A stretch of DNA of 64,000 nt from Mogibacterium sp. (GCA_017405845.1 JAFQZQ010000048.1:62001-126000), one strand, 5' to 3'; positions 7,754-16,598 are shown, counted from the first letter of the stretch. The notes: generated by a model not told the origin, from the letters alone. Program-made: numbers and translations.

Positions 7754-9115
7754 CTATTTAAGCTCATTTACATTGAGCGGTGTTTTCCAGATGTAGTCGG
7801 TGTCGTTGCCCATGGTGTTGATGAGGAGCCTTACATATCCGTCATTGCCTACTACAGCACTCTCGATCTCACCCAGCTTGATCTTTATGGATCCGAGGTA
7901 GGCGTTATCTGCAGCCCTGTAGACGTCAAGGTAGTTGGTCGTCTTCTTGTTTGCTCCGCTGATGCCGTGGAATATGAAGCCTCCACCGGCGCCGCAGTCC
8001 TGCGTATAGTGGAAAATACCGTGGCTGCATCTTGTGAACAGCTTCTTGTGGGTGAAGGATCCGTCAGAGCTGTAAGCCCTTATACCTGTGCGCGAAGACG
8101 CGTATATGAGGTCTGTAGTCTTGTCATAGCCGACACCGGAGGATGAATAAGGTGTCTTTGATTTCCCGAACTTCTTGTTAACCGGGTTCCATGTGTAGAT
8201 CCTTTTTGTATTGCCCTTGAAGATATAGCATCTCTTTGTAGCCGGGTCCCATGTGATGCCGTTAGGGTGTCCAATACAGAACGAGAATTTTGACGAGCTG
8301 AGACGTTTACCCTTTGTTGAGTACGTCACGATCGCCTGTCCGGCTGCCATGCCGTACAGCACGTAATATTCGCTGCCCGTAAACGCAAGGCCCTGAGGGA
8401 CTTTTGCATTCTTGTATCCCTCGATAGAAAAGAGCTTCTTGCAGTTTGAAGTGTCGAATGTGTACACGATCCTGGCCTCACCGCCGCCCTGAGGATTCCT
8501 GAGCAGGGCTTTTGCGAGGTCGGACTTGCCCTCAAGCTGCTTTTTTGTCTTCGTGATGAACAGGGACTTGCCGAGCTTCACGTAGTCGCTGATGACATAT
8601 CCCGTATTGCCGTTTACCTTGACCCTGTACCAGCTCTCCTTACTTCCGGAGCGCTTCGCAGGCAGCTGAAGCTTCATCTGTGCGCCCATGCCCATGGTGC
8701 CCAGCACTTTGAATGTAGTAGCAGGGCCTTTCCTGTAGTTGAGAACATCGGTCGACACAGCTGATTTGCTGCCGTACTTGCTTATGTCTACGAGGTCGGC
8801 TCTGACATATCCGGTCTTGCTGCCTGCCGTTACCTTGTACCAGCGCTTCGTTGCCGCATTGCTGGTAGTTCCGGTGAAGACCTCCTGGTGGATTGTGAGC
8901 TTTGCGCCCTTGTTGAGGACTCCGATCGATGCCGAATCCGTGGTAGCCGACTTTCTGAGATTGACGTCATCATCGTTGATTTTTCCTGATGCCGTTAGTG
9001 ATGCCGCCTCAGCTGTGAAGGCAGGAGCGTTCAGCACAGGCAGGGCAGTGCATATCATTGCCGCTGCCAGCATGAGCGTGACTGCTTTTCTCATAATTGC
9101 GTTTTTCTTTTTCAT
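7754..9115 (-). CDS. Secreted protein with two SH3b domains and propeller-like C-terminal domain
   Basis: 453 residues. MKKKNAIMRK then a hydrophobic stretch ending near FTAEAAS is a signal peptide. Two bacterial SH3 domains follow (about 45-115: DDVNLRKSATTDS...GYVRADLVDI; about 118-185: VLNYRKGPATTF...GYVISDYVKL), the type that binds peptidoglycan. The C-terminal part, about 215-453, is the same domain as in the protein at 5037 (TFDTSNCKKL, VPQGLAFTG, GHPNGITW, SGVGYD). The start at 9115 is preferred over 9127 because AAGGATGGG is well spaced only for the former. Probably a wall-bound protein; enzymatic function unproven. Confidence 0.75.
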   Translation of the reverse strand: MKKKNAIMRKAVTLMLAAAMICTALPVLNAPAFTAEAASLTASGKINDDDVNLRKSATTDSASIGVLNKGAKLTIHQEVFTGTTSNAATKRWYKVTAGSKTGYVRADLVDISKYGSKSAVSTDVLNYRKGPATTFKVLGTMGMGAQMKLQLPAKRSGSKESWYRVKVNGNTGYVISDYVKLGKSLFITKTKKQLEGKSDLAKALLRNPQGGGEARIVYTFDTSNCKKLFSIEGYKNAKVPQGLAFTGSEYYVLYGMAAGQAIVTYSTKGKRLSSSKFSFCIGHPNGITWDPATKRCYIFKGNTKRIYTWNPVNKKFGKSKTPYSSSGVGYDKTTDLIYASSRTGIRAYSSDGSFTHKKLFTRCSHGIFHYTQDCGAGGGFIFHGISGANKKTTNYLDVYRAADNAYLGSIKIKLGEIESAVVGNDGYVRLLINTMGNDTDYIWKTPLNVNELK

Positions 9116-9150
9116 TTTTGATCCCATCCTTTTTAATCAGATGCGAACTG

Positions 9151-9180
9151 ACCGGCGCTGCGCTTTTGCTGCGAGCCGGT
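9151..9180 (-). promoter_or_regulatory. Leader hairpin upstream of the SH3b protein
   Basis: ACCGGC at 9151-9156 pairs with GCCGGT at 9175-9180 in the predicted 5' untranslated RNA, between the promoter and the start codon. No known riboswitch pattern was recognised. Confidence 0.35.
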
Positions 9181-9194
9181 ATCTGTCCATTAAA

Positions 9195-9224
9195 ATTATA
9201 GAAAGGCGGGAGACGGGTCCTCAA
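9195..9224 (-). promoter_or_regulatory. Promoter of the SH3b-protein gene
   Basis: On the minus strand TTGAGG (9219-9224) and a perfect TATAAT (9195-9200) are separated by 18 bases, about 75 bases upstream of the start codon. Confidence 0.5.
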
Positions 9225-9340
9225 TAAACCTTTACAAACAAAAACCTTTATATTTCGTAAGGCAAAAAAAGCCTGAAAGCCTTGAGGTTTCGCAATTAGA
9301 ACACAAAAAAGGCTGGTTTACGTATTATAATGATACCGTT

Positions 9341-9784
9341 ATGAATATGTGGGAAATTATATATACATTTACGACATGGGTAGCGAGAGTACACGACCGT
9401 GTGCTCCGCATAAACGATGCAGGCGGCTGGTACTTTGACGACAAGCAGCTGCACTTCATCACATTCGGCATCTTCGGAATGATGCTGATATTTGTGCTGT
9501 ATCCGATTTTCAAGATGCTTGCGAAGCGCGATCACACCATGGTGATCACATGGCTTTATGTGTTTACCGTTATTATCGTGCTGGCGTTTGCCATAGAAGT
9601 AGGCCAGTGGTACACGGGCACCGGGGTTATGGAGAGTCAGGACATAGCGTACGGAATCACCGGATTCCTTGTCATGTTCCTGATATTTGCTATACTGCGC
9701 GGGCTTTACCACGGAATAAAGGCCATGGTACAGAAAGACGACCGAAAAACCAAAGTCTATTCGAAAGACGATCTTAAACTATAA
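9341..9784 (+). CDS. VanZ-like membrane protein
   Basis: 147 residues with about three to four membrane helices. The DKQLHFITFGIFGMMLIF segment, the AFAIEVGQWYTGTGVMESQDIAYGITGFL segment and the overall size resemble the VanZ-like family (D-K-x-x-H-F, E-x-x-Q, D-x-x-x-N/G pattern). VanZ gives teicoplanin resistance in enterococci, but most homologues have no known function. A perfect TATAAT at 9326-9331 lies only 9 bases before the ATG and no ribosome site is visible, so the mRNA may be nearly leaderless. It ends 14 bases before purE and may head the purine operon. Confidence 0.6.
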   Translation: MNMWEIIYTFTTWVARVHDRVLRINDAGGWYFDDKQLHFITFGIFGMMLIFVLYPIFKMLAKRDHTMVITWLYVFTVIIVLAFAIEVGQWYTGTGVMESQDIAYGITGFLVMFLIFAILRGLYHGIKAMVQKDDRKTKVYSKDDLKL

Positions 9785-9798
9785 AAACGGAGGGAGCG

Positions 9799-10287
9799 AT
9801 GAAAAAGGTAGGACTTATCATGGGCAGCGACAGCGATCTGCCTATCGTGCAGAAGGCTGCATCAGTGCTGAAGGAGCTGGGCATACCTTATGAGGCTCAC
9901 GTATATTCGGCGCACCGCACGCCTGCTGAGGCGAGGGACTGGACGTTGGCGGCAAGGGACGAAGGCTTCGGAGTCATCATTGCCTTCGCCGGCATGGCAG
10001 CCCACCTGGCCGGAGCGATCGCAGCCAATACTACGCTCCCTGTTATAGGGGTGCCATGCAAGAGCGCTGCGCTCGACGGCATGGACGCTCTCTTATCGAC
10101 GGTAATGATGCCCAGCGGCATCCCGGTCGCAACAGTCGCGATCGACGGGGGCAAAAACGCAGCGCTCCTTGCCGCCGAGATACTTGCGCTGTCCGACGAA
10201 GAACTCGCGCAGGCACTTATAGCCCGCCGCGAAGCCGAGTCGGCCGCAGTCCTCAAAAAGGACAGCGGAATCGCAGACCGTTTATAA
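9799..10287 (+). CDS. purE: N5-carboxyaminoimidazole ribonucleotide mutase
   Basis: 162 residues. The MGSDSDLPIVQKA phosphate-binding start, the HVYSAHRTPAEA motif with the catalytic His and the PVIGVPCKSAALDGMDALLS segment identify PurE. It converts N5-CAIR to CAIR, the carboxylation step of purine synthesis. No purK is present in the window; if PurE is of class I, the purK product must be encoded elsewhere. GGAGGGAGCG precedes the start. First biosynthetic gene of the purine cluster. Confidence 0.95.
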   Translation: MKKVGLIMGSDSDLPIVQKAASVLKELGIPYEAHVYSAHRTPAEARDWTLAARDEGFGVIIAFAGMAAHLAGAIAANTTLPVIGVPCKSAALDGMDALLSTVMMPSGIPVATVAIDGGKNAALLAAEILALSDEELAQALIARREAESAAVLKKDSGIADRL

Positions 10288-10398
10288 AAATTGTTATATC
10301 GAAGAGTGATTATGCGGCCGGCAGAGACTGAGCGGTAGCCGTGCTCCGGACGACGCATTTCAAAGACGCATGTTTTAAAAGTATTAAGGAGGACTAAG

Positions 10399-11079
10399 AT
10401 GAAGCTTGTTTACACAGGTAAGACAAAGAACGTATTTGAGCTCGATAACGGCAACTATCTGCTGAAGTTCAAGGATGACGTCACGGGCAAGGACGGCAAG
10501 TTCGATCCGGGTGAAAACCAGATCGGCCTGACCATCGAGGGTGTCGGAGACATCAACCTTCAGATGACAGATTATTACTTCAATAAGATCAACGAAGCCG
10601 GCATCAGAACACACTATGTAAAGGCCAACTTCGATGATACTACAATGGAAGTTAAGCCGGCTAAGGTGTTCGGACACGGGCTTGAAGTCATCTGCAGACT
10701 CAAGGCTGTCGGAAGCTTCATCAAGAGATACGGTGAGTACGTTGAGCCGGGAACAGACCTTCCATACTATGTAGAGACTACATTCAAGAACGACGCGCTC
10801 GGCGATCCGCTGGTCACAAAGGATGGTCTCGTAGTTCTCGGAGTAATGACAGAAGAACAGTATGACGACCTCAGAGACATGACTCAGAAGATCACAAAGA
10901 TCGTAGCTGACGACATGAAGGAAAAGGGCCTCGACCTTTACGACATCAAGTTCGAGTTCGGATATGATGCAGACGGTAAGGTCATGCTGATCGATGAGAT
11001 CGCATCGGGCAACATGCGCGTTTACAAGGACGGCGAGTACATCGAGCCTCTCAAGCTGAACGAGCTCTTCTTCGCATAA
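10399..11079 (+). CDS. purC: SAICAR synthetase
   Basis: 226 residues. [11 protein letters not shown] (ATP-binding start), [21 protein letters not shown]-like [15 protein letters not shown] and [21 protein letters not shown] define PurC, which joins CAIR and aspartate with ATP. AAGGAGG precedes the start. The 111-base gap after purE has no clear gene. It is 21 bases from purF. Confidence 0.95.
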   Translation: MKLVYTGKTKNVFELDNGNYLLKFKDDVTGKDGKFDPGENQIGLTIEGVGDINLQMTDYYFNKINEAGIRTHYVKANFDDTTMEVKPAKVFGHGLEVICRLKAVGSFIKRYGEYVEPGTDLPYYVETTFKNDALGDPLVTKDGLVVLGVMTEEQYDDLRDMTQKITKIVADDMKEKGLDLYDIKFEFGYDADGKVMLIDEIASGNMRVYKDGEYIEPLKLNELFFA

Positions 11080-11100
11080 ACCGACCGAAAGGACATTTAA

Positions 11101-12531
11101 ATGGGCGGATTTTTCGGCATTACATCAAACGAAAACTGCATACTTGACGTCTATTTCGGCGTAGACTACCATTCCCACCTCGGCACCCGCCGGGGCGGTT
11201 TGGCTTCATATGATAAAACGATGGGTTTCCAGCGTGAGATCCACAATATAGAGAACGCTCCGTTCCGCACAAAGTTCGAGGGAGTTGTCGGCAAGATGAA
11301 AGGCGAGGCTGCCATCGGCTGCATCAGCGACATGGATCCTCAGCCGCTGCTCTTCCGCTCCGCCTGGGGTACGTACGCGATCTGCACGGTCGGAATCATC
11401 AACAATGAGGATGAGATAATCGACATTGTTCTCAAGGGATCGCACGGCCACCTCGAGGCGAAGACGGGAGGACGCATCAACCAGACAGAGCTTGCCGCAG
11501 CGCTGATTTCCGAGAAAGATGACCTCGTCGAGGGCATCAGATATGCGCAGGAGACTATAAAAGGCACGGCATCGATAATCGTGCTCAAAGAGGGCGGCAG
11601 CATCATCGCGGCCCGCGACCTCAAAGGCAGACTTCCTATGAGCATAGCCATAGGCGAAAACGCATCGGCGGTAAGCTTCGAGTCGTTTGCCCTGCTAAAG
11701 GCGGGCTTCGAAGAGGTGAAGGACCTCGGTCCGGGAGAGATGGTAGAGCTTACACCCGGCGGATGCAGACAGCTCGTGGCTCCGGGTGAGGAGTTGAAGA
11801 TCTGCGCATTTCTGTGGAGCTATTACGGATATCCGACAACTACCTACGAGGGGATGAACGTCGAAGTCATGCGCTATAGGAACGGTCATATCATGGCTCA
11901 AAACGATATGGCGCGCGGATTCGATATCTCGAAGATAGACTATGTTGGCGGAGTTCCGGACAGCGGTACACCGCACGCGATCGGTTACTCAAACGAGACG
12001 CATCTGCCGTTCGCGCGTGCATTTATCAAATATACACCTACCTGGGCGCGCAGCTTCATGCCTACGACCCAGGCCGAGCGCAACAAGGTAGCCAAGATGA
12101 AACAGATCCCGGTGGTCGAGCTCATCAAGGGCAAGAACCTGCTCTTCGTAGACGACTCCATCGTGCGCGGAACACAGCTGCGCGAGACGGTCGAGTTCCT
12201 CTACGACAACGGCGCGGAGGCAGTACATATGAGATCAGCCTGCCCGCCTATCATGTATGCGTGCAAGTATCTCAACTTCTCCCGCAACAAGAGCGACATG
12301 GATCTTCTCTCGAGGAGGGTCGTGGTTGAACTCGAGGGTGAAGAAGGACTGAAGCATCTTGACGAATACGCTGACGAAAAGACAGAGCGCGGTAAGAAGA
12401 TGCGCCAGGTGATCGCCGAGAAGATGGGTTTTGAGACACTCGAATTCCAGACTCTCGACGGTGTAGTTGAAGCGATAGGGCTGCCATCGTGCAAGCTTTG
12501 CAAATATTGCTGGACGGGTAAGGACGACTAG
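11101..12531 (+). CDS. purF: Amidophosphoribosyltransferase-like PurF lacking the glutaminase cysteine
   Basis: 476 residues. The C-terminal half is a normal type I PRTase: LLFVDDSIVRGTQLRET is the PRPP loop and YVGGVPDSGTPHAIGY lies before it. The N-terminal half is related to the Ntn-hydrolase glutaminase, but it begins MGGFFGIT instead of MCGIxG. The nucleophile Cys is Gly, and the usual H-N-G-N segment reads VGIINNEDEI. No in-frame upstream start supplies a Cys. The protein ends with C-x2-C-x2-C (SCKLCKYC), which could hold the Fe-S cluster known from clostridial and Bacillus PurF. It should make phosphoribosylamine from PRPP using free ammonia or a partner glutaminase; that is inference. 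Confidence 0.85.
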   Translation: MGGFFGITSNENCILDVYFGVDYHSHLGTRRGGLASYDKTMGFQREIHNIENAPFRTKFEGVVGKMKGEAAIGCISDMDPQPLLFRSAWGTYAICTVGIINNEDEIIDIVLKGSHGHLEAKTGGRINQTELAAALISEKDDLVEGIRYAQETIKGTASIIVLKEGGSIIAARDLKGRLPMSIAIGENASAVSFESFALLKAGFEEVKDLGPGEMVELTPGGCRQLVAPGEELKICAFLWSYYGYPTTTYEGMNVEVMRYRNGHIMAQNDMARGFDISKIDYVGGVPDSGTPHAIGYSNETHLPFARAFIKYTPTWARSFMPTTQAERNKVAKMKQIPVVELIKGKNLLFVDDSIVRGTQLRETVEFLYDNGAEAVHMRSACPPIMYACKYLNFSRNKSDMDLLSRRVVVELEGEEGLKHLDEYADEKTERGKKMRQVIAEKMGFETLEFQTLDGVVEAIGLPSCKLCKYCWTGKDD

Positions 12532-12573
12532 ACACAGAGGCATCGCAACAGCAAACAGAACAGAAGGTACTAA

Positions 12574-13635
12574 ATGATTACAAATTCATCATCAAACAGC
12601 TATAAGGCTGCGGGAGTCGACATCACTGCGGGCTACAAAGCGGTGGAACTCATGAAGAAGCACATCGCAAGGACTACCGTTCCGGGAGTCATGGGTCAGG
12701 TAGGAGGTTTTGGAGGGCTCTTTGAGCTCGACCTTGAAGGCATCAGCAAGCCTGTACTTGTGAGCGGCACGGACGGTGTCGGCACCAAGCTCAAACTCGC
12801 CTTCATGCTCGACAAGCACGATACCATCGGTATCGACTGCGTGGCAATGTGCGTAAACGACGTTATATGCGTGGGAGCAAAGCCGCTGTACTTCCTCGAC
12901 TACATCGCATGCGGAAAAAACGTTCCTGAGAGGATCGAGCAGATAGTATCGGGAGTATGCGAGGGCTGCGTGCAGGCAGGAGCTGCTCTTATCGGCGGCG
13001 AGACCGCTGAGATGCCGGGCTTTTACCCTGTAAACGAGTACGACATCGCAGGTTACTGCACGGGCATCGTAGATAAGGACAAGATGATCGACAACAGCCG
13101 CATGGAGCCTGGAGATATCATACTTGCGCTTCCGTCGAGCGGCGTCCACTCAAACGGCTTCTCGCTGGTACGCAGGGTATTCGCGCTCGATAAGCCTGAT
13201 CTCATGGCTATGAGAGCCGGCAATGTTGAGCTTGAAGGAAAATCCCTCGCGGACGTACTGCTCGCGCCGACAAAGATCTACGTAAAGCCTATACTCGCGC
13301 TCATCGACAGGGTCGGTCACGAGAACGTCAGAGGCATCTCGCACATCACGGGCGGCGGCTTCTACGAGAACATCCCTCGCTCCGTACCTGCCGGACTTAC
13401 CGCCAGGATAGCCCGCAAGGCTATCAGGGTGCAGCCTATTTTCAACCTTATTGCAGCTGTCGGAGTCATCGATGATCACGACATGTTCAACACATTCAAC
13501 ATGGGTGTCGGCATGACTGTCATCGTTTCGCGCGAGGCGGCTCCTGAGGCGCTCAGAGTGCTGCGCGAAAACGGCGAAGACGCTTACGTTATAGGCGAAA
13601 TAACACGCGGTGCAGAGAAGATAAAGATAGAATAG
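12574..13635 (+). CDS. purM: AIR synthetase (phosphoribosylformylglycinamidine cyclo-ligase)
   Basis: 353 residues. YKAAGVDITAGYKAV, the LVSGTDGVGTKLKLAF signature, ALIGGETAEMPGFY and SSGVHSNGFSLVR are diagnostic of PurM, which closes the imidazole ring of AIR with ATP. The family dimer is homologous to the PurL synthetase domain encoded at 17876. It lies 42 bases after purF and 56 bases before purN. Confidence 0.96.
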   Translation: MITNSSSNSYKAAGVDITAGYKAVELMKKHIARTTVPGVMGQVGGFGGLFELDLEGISKPVLVSGTDGVGTKLKLAFMLDKHDTIGIDCVAMCVNDVICVGAKPLYFLDYIACGKNVPERIEQIVSGVCEGCVQAGAALIGGETAEMPGFYPVNEYDIAGYCTGIVDKDKMIDNSRMEPGDIILALPSSGVHSNGFSLVRRVFALDKPDLMAMRAGNVELEGKSLADVLLAPTKIYVKPILALIDRVGHENVRGISHITGGGFYENIPRSVPAGLTARIARKAIRVQPIFNLIAAVGVIDDHDMFNTFNMGVGMTVIVSREAAPEALRVLRENGEDAYVIGEITRGAEKIKIE

Positions 13636-13691
13636 ATAGATATTCACTCCATAACTATTATATAATTTGTGTAGAAATATGGAGGTCAATC

Positions 13692-14315
13692 ATGACAGAT
13701 AAAGCAAGGATCGCCGTGATGGTAAGCGGCGGAGGCACCAATCTGCAGGCTCTGATAGACGCACAGACATCGGGCCTCATCGAAAAGGGAGAAATCGTGC
13801 TCGTCATCTCCAACAAGGAGGACGCGTACGCGATTGAGCGTGCCCGCAAAGCCGGGATCGAAACCTTTGTCATTACCCGCAAGGCAAGCGGCGGACAGGC
13901 AGGCTTCGAAGAGGCATGCAGCGAGCTCATCGACTCAAGAAAGATCGATCTGATAGTGCTTGCGGGCTTCCTTATGATACTCAGCAAGGATTTCGTAACG
14001 CGCTACGACCACAAGATCATCAACATACATCCGTCACTGATTCCTGCGTTCTGTGGGGACGGTTTCTACGGACTCAGGCCGCATATCGCGGCGCTCGAAA
14101 GAGGCGTCAAGGTGACCGGCGCAACGGTGCACTACGTTAATGAGATCGCTGACGGCGGAGAGATCATCGCTCAGAAGGCGGTCTCCGTGGAAGAAGGCGA
14201 TACACCTGAGGTGCTCCAGAGGCGTGTAATGGAACAGGCCGAATGGCTTATTCTGCCGGTAGCGGTGGCTAAGATCTGCCGCAAGATTGTAAAGGAGAGA
14301 CATGGACATTTATAA
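13692..14315 (+). CDS. purN: GAR transformylase
   Basis: 207 residues. MVSGGGTNLQALID (phosphate loop), LAGFLMILS and INIHPSLIPAF with catalytic Asn-His, then GATVHYVNEIADGGEIIAQ with the conserved Asp, identify the 10-formyl-THF-dependent enzyme that formylates GAR. The loop after HPSLIPAF reads CGDGFYG rather than the more usual PGxHA, a variant seen in some anaerobes. TATGGAGG precedes the start. Its 3' end overlaps the next gene by 14 bases. Confidence 0.94.
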   Translation: MTDKARIAVMVSGGGTNLQALIDAQTSGLIEKGEIVLVISNKEDAYAIERARKAGIETFVITRKASGGQAGFEEACSELIDSRKIDLIVLAGFLMILSKDFVTRYDHKIINIHPSLIPAFCGDGFYGLRPHIAALERGVKVTGATVHYVNEIADGGEIIAQKAVSVEEGDTPEVLQRRVMEQAEWLILPVAVAKICRKIVKERHGHL

Positions 14316-15054
14316 AGTCAGGAAATTCGGTGATGCGGTAGAGGGAAACAGATATCCCGGCCGCGGCATCGTGGTCGGACAGTCCTGCGATGGCACCAAA
14401 GCTGTCATCGCATATTTTATTATGGGACGGTCTGTCAATTCGAGAAACCGCGTATTCGTTGAAAGAGAGGGAGCTGTTTATACAGAACCTTTCGACGTAT
14501 CTAAGCTTGAGGACCCGAGCCTCATAATCTACGCTGCGGTTAGAAACTTTGAGAACCATCTGATAGTCACCAATGGTGACCAGACAGACACCATATACGA
14601 CGGCCTTGCAGAGGGCAAGTCATTCTACGAAGCGCTCGAGTCCAGATGCTTTGAGCCTGATGCGCCGAACTTCACTCCGCGAATCAGCGCCGAGGCGGTA
14701 TTCGGAGGCGAGAGTGCCGAAGCCGGATCCGCAGACGGTGCCGGAACCTTTAAATACAGAATGAGCATTCTGAAGAGCGCCGATGCAGAGGGAAGCGCAT
14801 GCAACCGCTACGGTTACGACTACGCGCCTATTCCGGGTGTTGGTCATTTCATCCACACATACGAGTGCGACGGCAATCCGCTCCCTACATTCCAGGGCGA
14901 GCCTGAGCGCGTACAGATCCCGGACGACATCGACGCGTTCACAGAAGAGATATGGAACGCCCTCGACGAGGACAACAAGATCTCCCTGTACGTGAGATAT
15001 ACAGATCTTGCAAGCGGAGCCGCAGAAGCACGCATGATCAACAAGCATTGCTGA
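14302..15054 (+). CDS. purO: PurO-type IMP cyclohydrolase
   Basis: 250 residues. The N-terminal YPGRGIVVGQS, AVIAYFIMGRSVNSRNRVF and LIIYAAVRN segments match the IMP cyclohydrolase family first known from archaea (PF07826). The enzyme closes FAICAR to IMP, the last step, normally done by the N-terminal half of PurH. The neighbouring AICAR formyltransferase at 15384 lacks that half, so the two genes together replace bifunctional PurH. GGAGAG precedes the ATG, which overlaps the purN stop region by 14 bases. The symbol is by family resemblance. Confidence 0.85.
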   Translation: MDIYKVRKFGDAVEGNRYPGRGIVVGQSCDGTKAVIAYFIMGRSVNSRNRVFVEREGAVYTEPFDVSKLEDPSLIIYAAVRNFENHLIVTNGDQTDTIYDGLAEGKSFYEALESRCFEPDAPNFTPRISAEAVFGGESAEAGSADGAGTFKYRMSILKSADAEGSACNRYGYDYAPIPGVGHFIHTYECDGNPLPTFQGEPERVQIPDDIDAFTEEIWNALDEDNKISLYVRYTDLASGAAEARMINKHC

Positions 15055-15126
15055 TCGCACGAGGCCGTTTATGAGCGGGCTCATATACAGACATTGTTGA
15101 TCGCACGAGGCCTCTTGTGAGCAGGC
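15046..15126 (+). repeat. Imperfect tandem duplication of about 46 bp
   Basis: CATTG(C/T)TGATCGCACGAGG occurs at 15046 and again at 15092, each followed by a similar GAGC(G/A)GGCT segment. The first copy includes the PurO stop codon, so the gene end was duplicated into the spacer. Confidence 0.6.
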
Positions 15127-15383
15127 TTTCAAACAAAATTGCTGCTAAACGATCAAATTTGTCGAGTTATCTTGTTCTAACTCGCAAAAATGGGCAACTT
15201 TGTCAAGGTTGATGAAGGATAAGGGCCCTAAAACGGTCGATTTTAGGGGTTATCTTGCTTTAACCATAGTGATTGGACAATTTTGTCAAGGTTTTCTGGG
15301 AAAAACCTTGACAAAATAGGGATAATTAAAAAAATCTACAAGGTTCCGCTCCGGAGGGAGCGAAGGAGAAAGAGACACAGACA
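15055..15383. other. 329-base spacer between PurO and AICAR formyltransferase genes
   Basis: No gene is visible. The spacer holds the 46-bp duplication and two inverted TTTGTCAAGGTT/AACCTTGACAAA motifs, of which one pair is a perfect palindrome. A purine-rich ribosome site (GGAGGGAGCGAAGGAG) sits just before the next gene. No purine riboswitch pattern was found. Confidence 0.6.
15199..15317. repeat. TTGACAA palindromic repeat, copy 1
   Basis: TTTGTCAAGGTT at 15199-15210. Then a perfect 16-bp inverted repeat ATTTTGTCAAGGTTTT (15280-15295) with its complement at 15302-15317 and a 6-base loop. The same motif recurs at 24691-24783. It may be a terminator/attenuator within the purine operon or a dispersed repeat. 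Confidence 0.7.
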
Positions 15384-16568
15384 ATGAAGGAATTCGAACT
15401 CAAATACGGATGCAATCCGAATCAGAAACCGGCAAGGATCTTTATGGAGGGCGGCGCCGAGCTGCCACTCGAGGTCATAAACGGAAGGCCGGGATACATC
15501 AACTTCCTTGACGCGCTGAACTCGTGGCAGCTCGTCCGAGAGCTTAAGGAAGCTCTCGGCCTGCCGGCTGCCGCCTCATTCAAGCACGTCAGCCCGGCAG
15601 GCGCCGCCGTAGGCCTCCCGCTTACGGACAAGATGAAAAAAGCCTGCTTTGTAGATGACATTGAGGGTTTAGACGATTCGCCTCTCGCCTGCGCTTACGC
15701 GAGAGCAAGGGGAACAGACCGCATGTGCTCCTTCGGAGACTGGATCGCACTTTCGGATGTATGCGATGAGACAACAGCTCGCATCATCAAGCGCGAGGTC
15801 TCGGACGGAGTAATCGCTCCGGGCTACACTGATGAAGCCCTCGCGCTCCTGAAGCAGAAGAAAAAGGGCGGCTACAATATCGTGCAGATAGACCCTGACT
15901 ACCTGCCTCCTGAGAAGGAGACGAAGCAGGTCTTCGGCGTTACATTTGAACAGGGGCACAACTTCTTCAAAATCGACCGCGAGTTGCTTTCCAACGTAGT
16001 TACTGAGAAAAAGGAGCTCCCTGAGGAAGCCGTGCGCGACCTCATCGTGGCGCTCATAACGCTCAAATACACGCAGTCGAACTCCGTCTGCTACGCGCAC
16101 GACGGCCAGGCAATCGGCGTAGGCGCCGGCCAGCAGTCGAGAGTGCACTGCACAAGACTCGCGGGCGGCAAGGCCGACACATGGTTCCTGCGCATGCACG
16201 ACAAGGTGCTGGGTCTGCCTTTCAAAGACGAGATCAGACGTCCTGACAGAGACAATGTCATCGACGCTTACATAAACAAGAACGAAGAGGACTGCTGCGC
16301 CGAAGGTGTATGGCAGAAGTACTTCACCAAGCAGCCGGAGCGCTTCACGGACGAGGAGCAGAGGGCATATCTCGATTCGATCAGCGGTGTATCGTGCGGA
16401 TCGGACGCTTTCTTCCCGTTCTTCGACAATGTGCAGAGGGCGGCTGCATCAGGCGTAAGTTATATAGCGCAGCCGGGCGGCTCCATCAGAGACGACGCCG
16501 TTATCGACTGCTGCAACAAGCTCGGAATAGCAATGGCCTTCACAGGCATGAGACTGTTCCACCACTAA
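15384..16568 (+). CDS. purH: AICAR formyltransferase, stand-alone
   Basis: 394 residues, corresponding to the C-terminal (formyltransferase) domain of PurH without the IMP cyclohydrolase domain. LKYGCNPNQKPA is the conserved start; SFKHVSPAGAAVGLPL holds the catalytic Lys-His; YTQSNSVCYAHDGQAIGVGAGQQSRVHC and AASGVSYIAQPGGS-RDD match the family. It transfers a formyl group from 10-formyl-THF to AICAR. The missing second activity is supplied by the gene at 14302. Confidence 0.93.
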   Translation: MKEFELKYGCNPNQKPARIFMEGGAELPLEVINGRPGYINFLDALNSWQLVRELKEALGLPAAASFKHVSPAGAAVGLPLTDKMKKACFVDDIEGLDDSPLACAYARARGTDRMCSFGDWIALSDVCDETTARIIKREVSDGVIAPGYTDEALALLKQKKKGGYNIVQIDPDYLPPEKETKQVFGVTFEQGHNFFKIDRELLSNVVTEKKELPEEAVRDLIVALITLKYTQSNSVCYAHDGQAIGVGAGQQSRVHCTRLAGGKADTWFLRMHDKVLGLPFKDEIRRPDRDNVIDAYINKNEEDCCAEGVWQKYFTKQPERFTDEEQRAYLDSISGVSCGSDAFFPFFDNVQRAAASGVSYIAQPGGSIRDDAVIDCCNKLGIAMAFTGMRLFHH

Positions 16569-16598
16569 ACCTAATATAAGATAGCAGAGGAGATCGCT

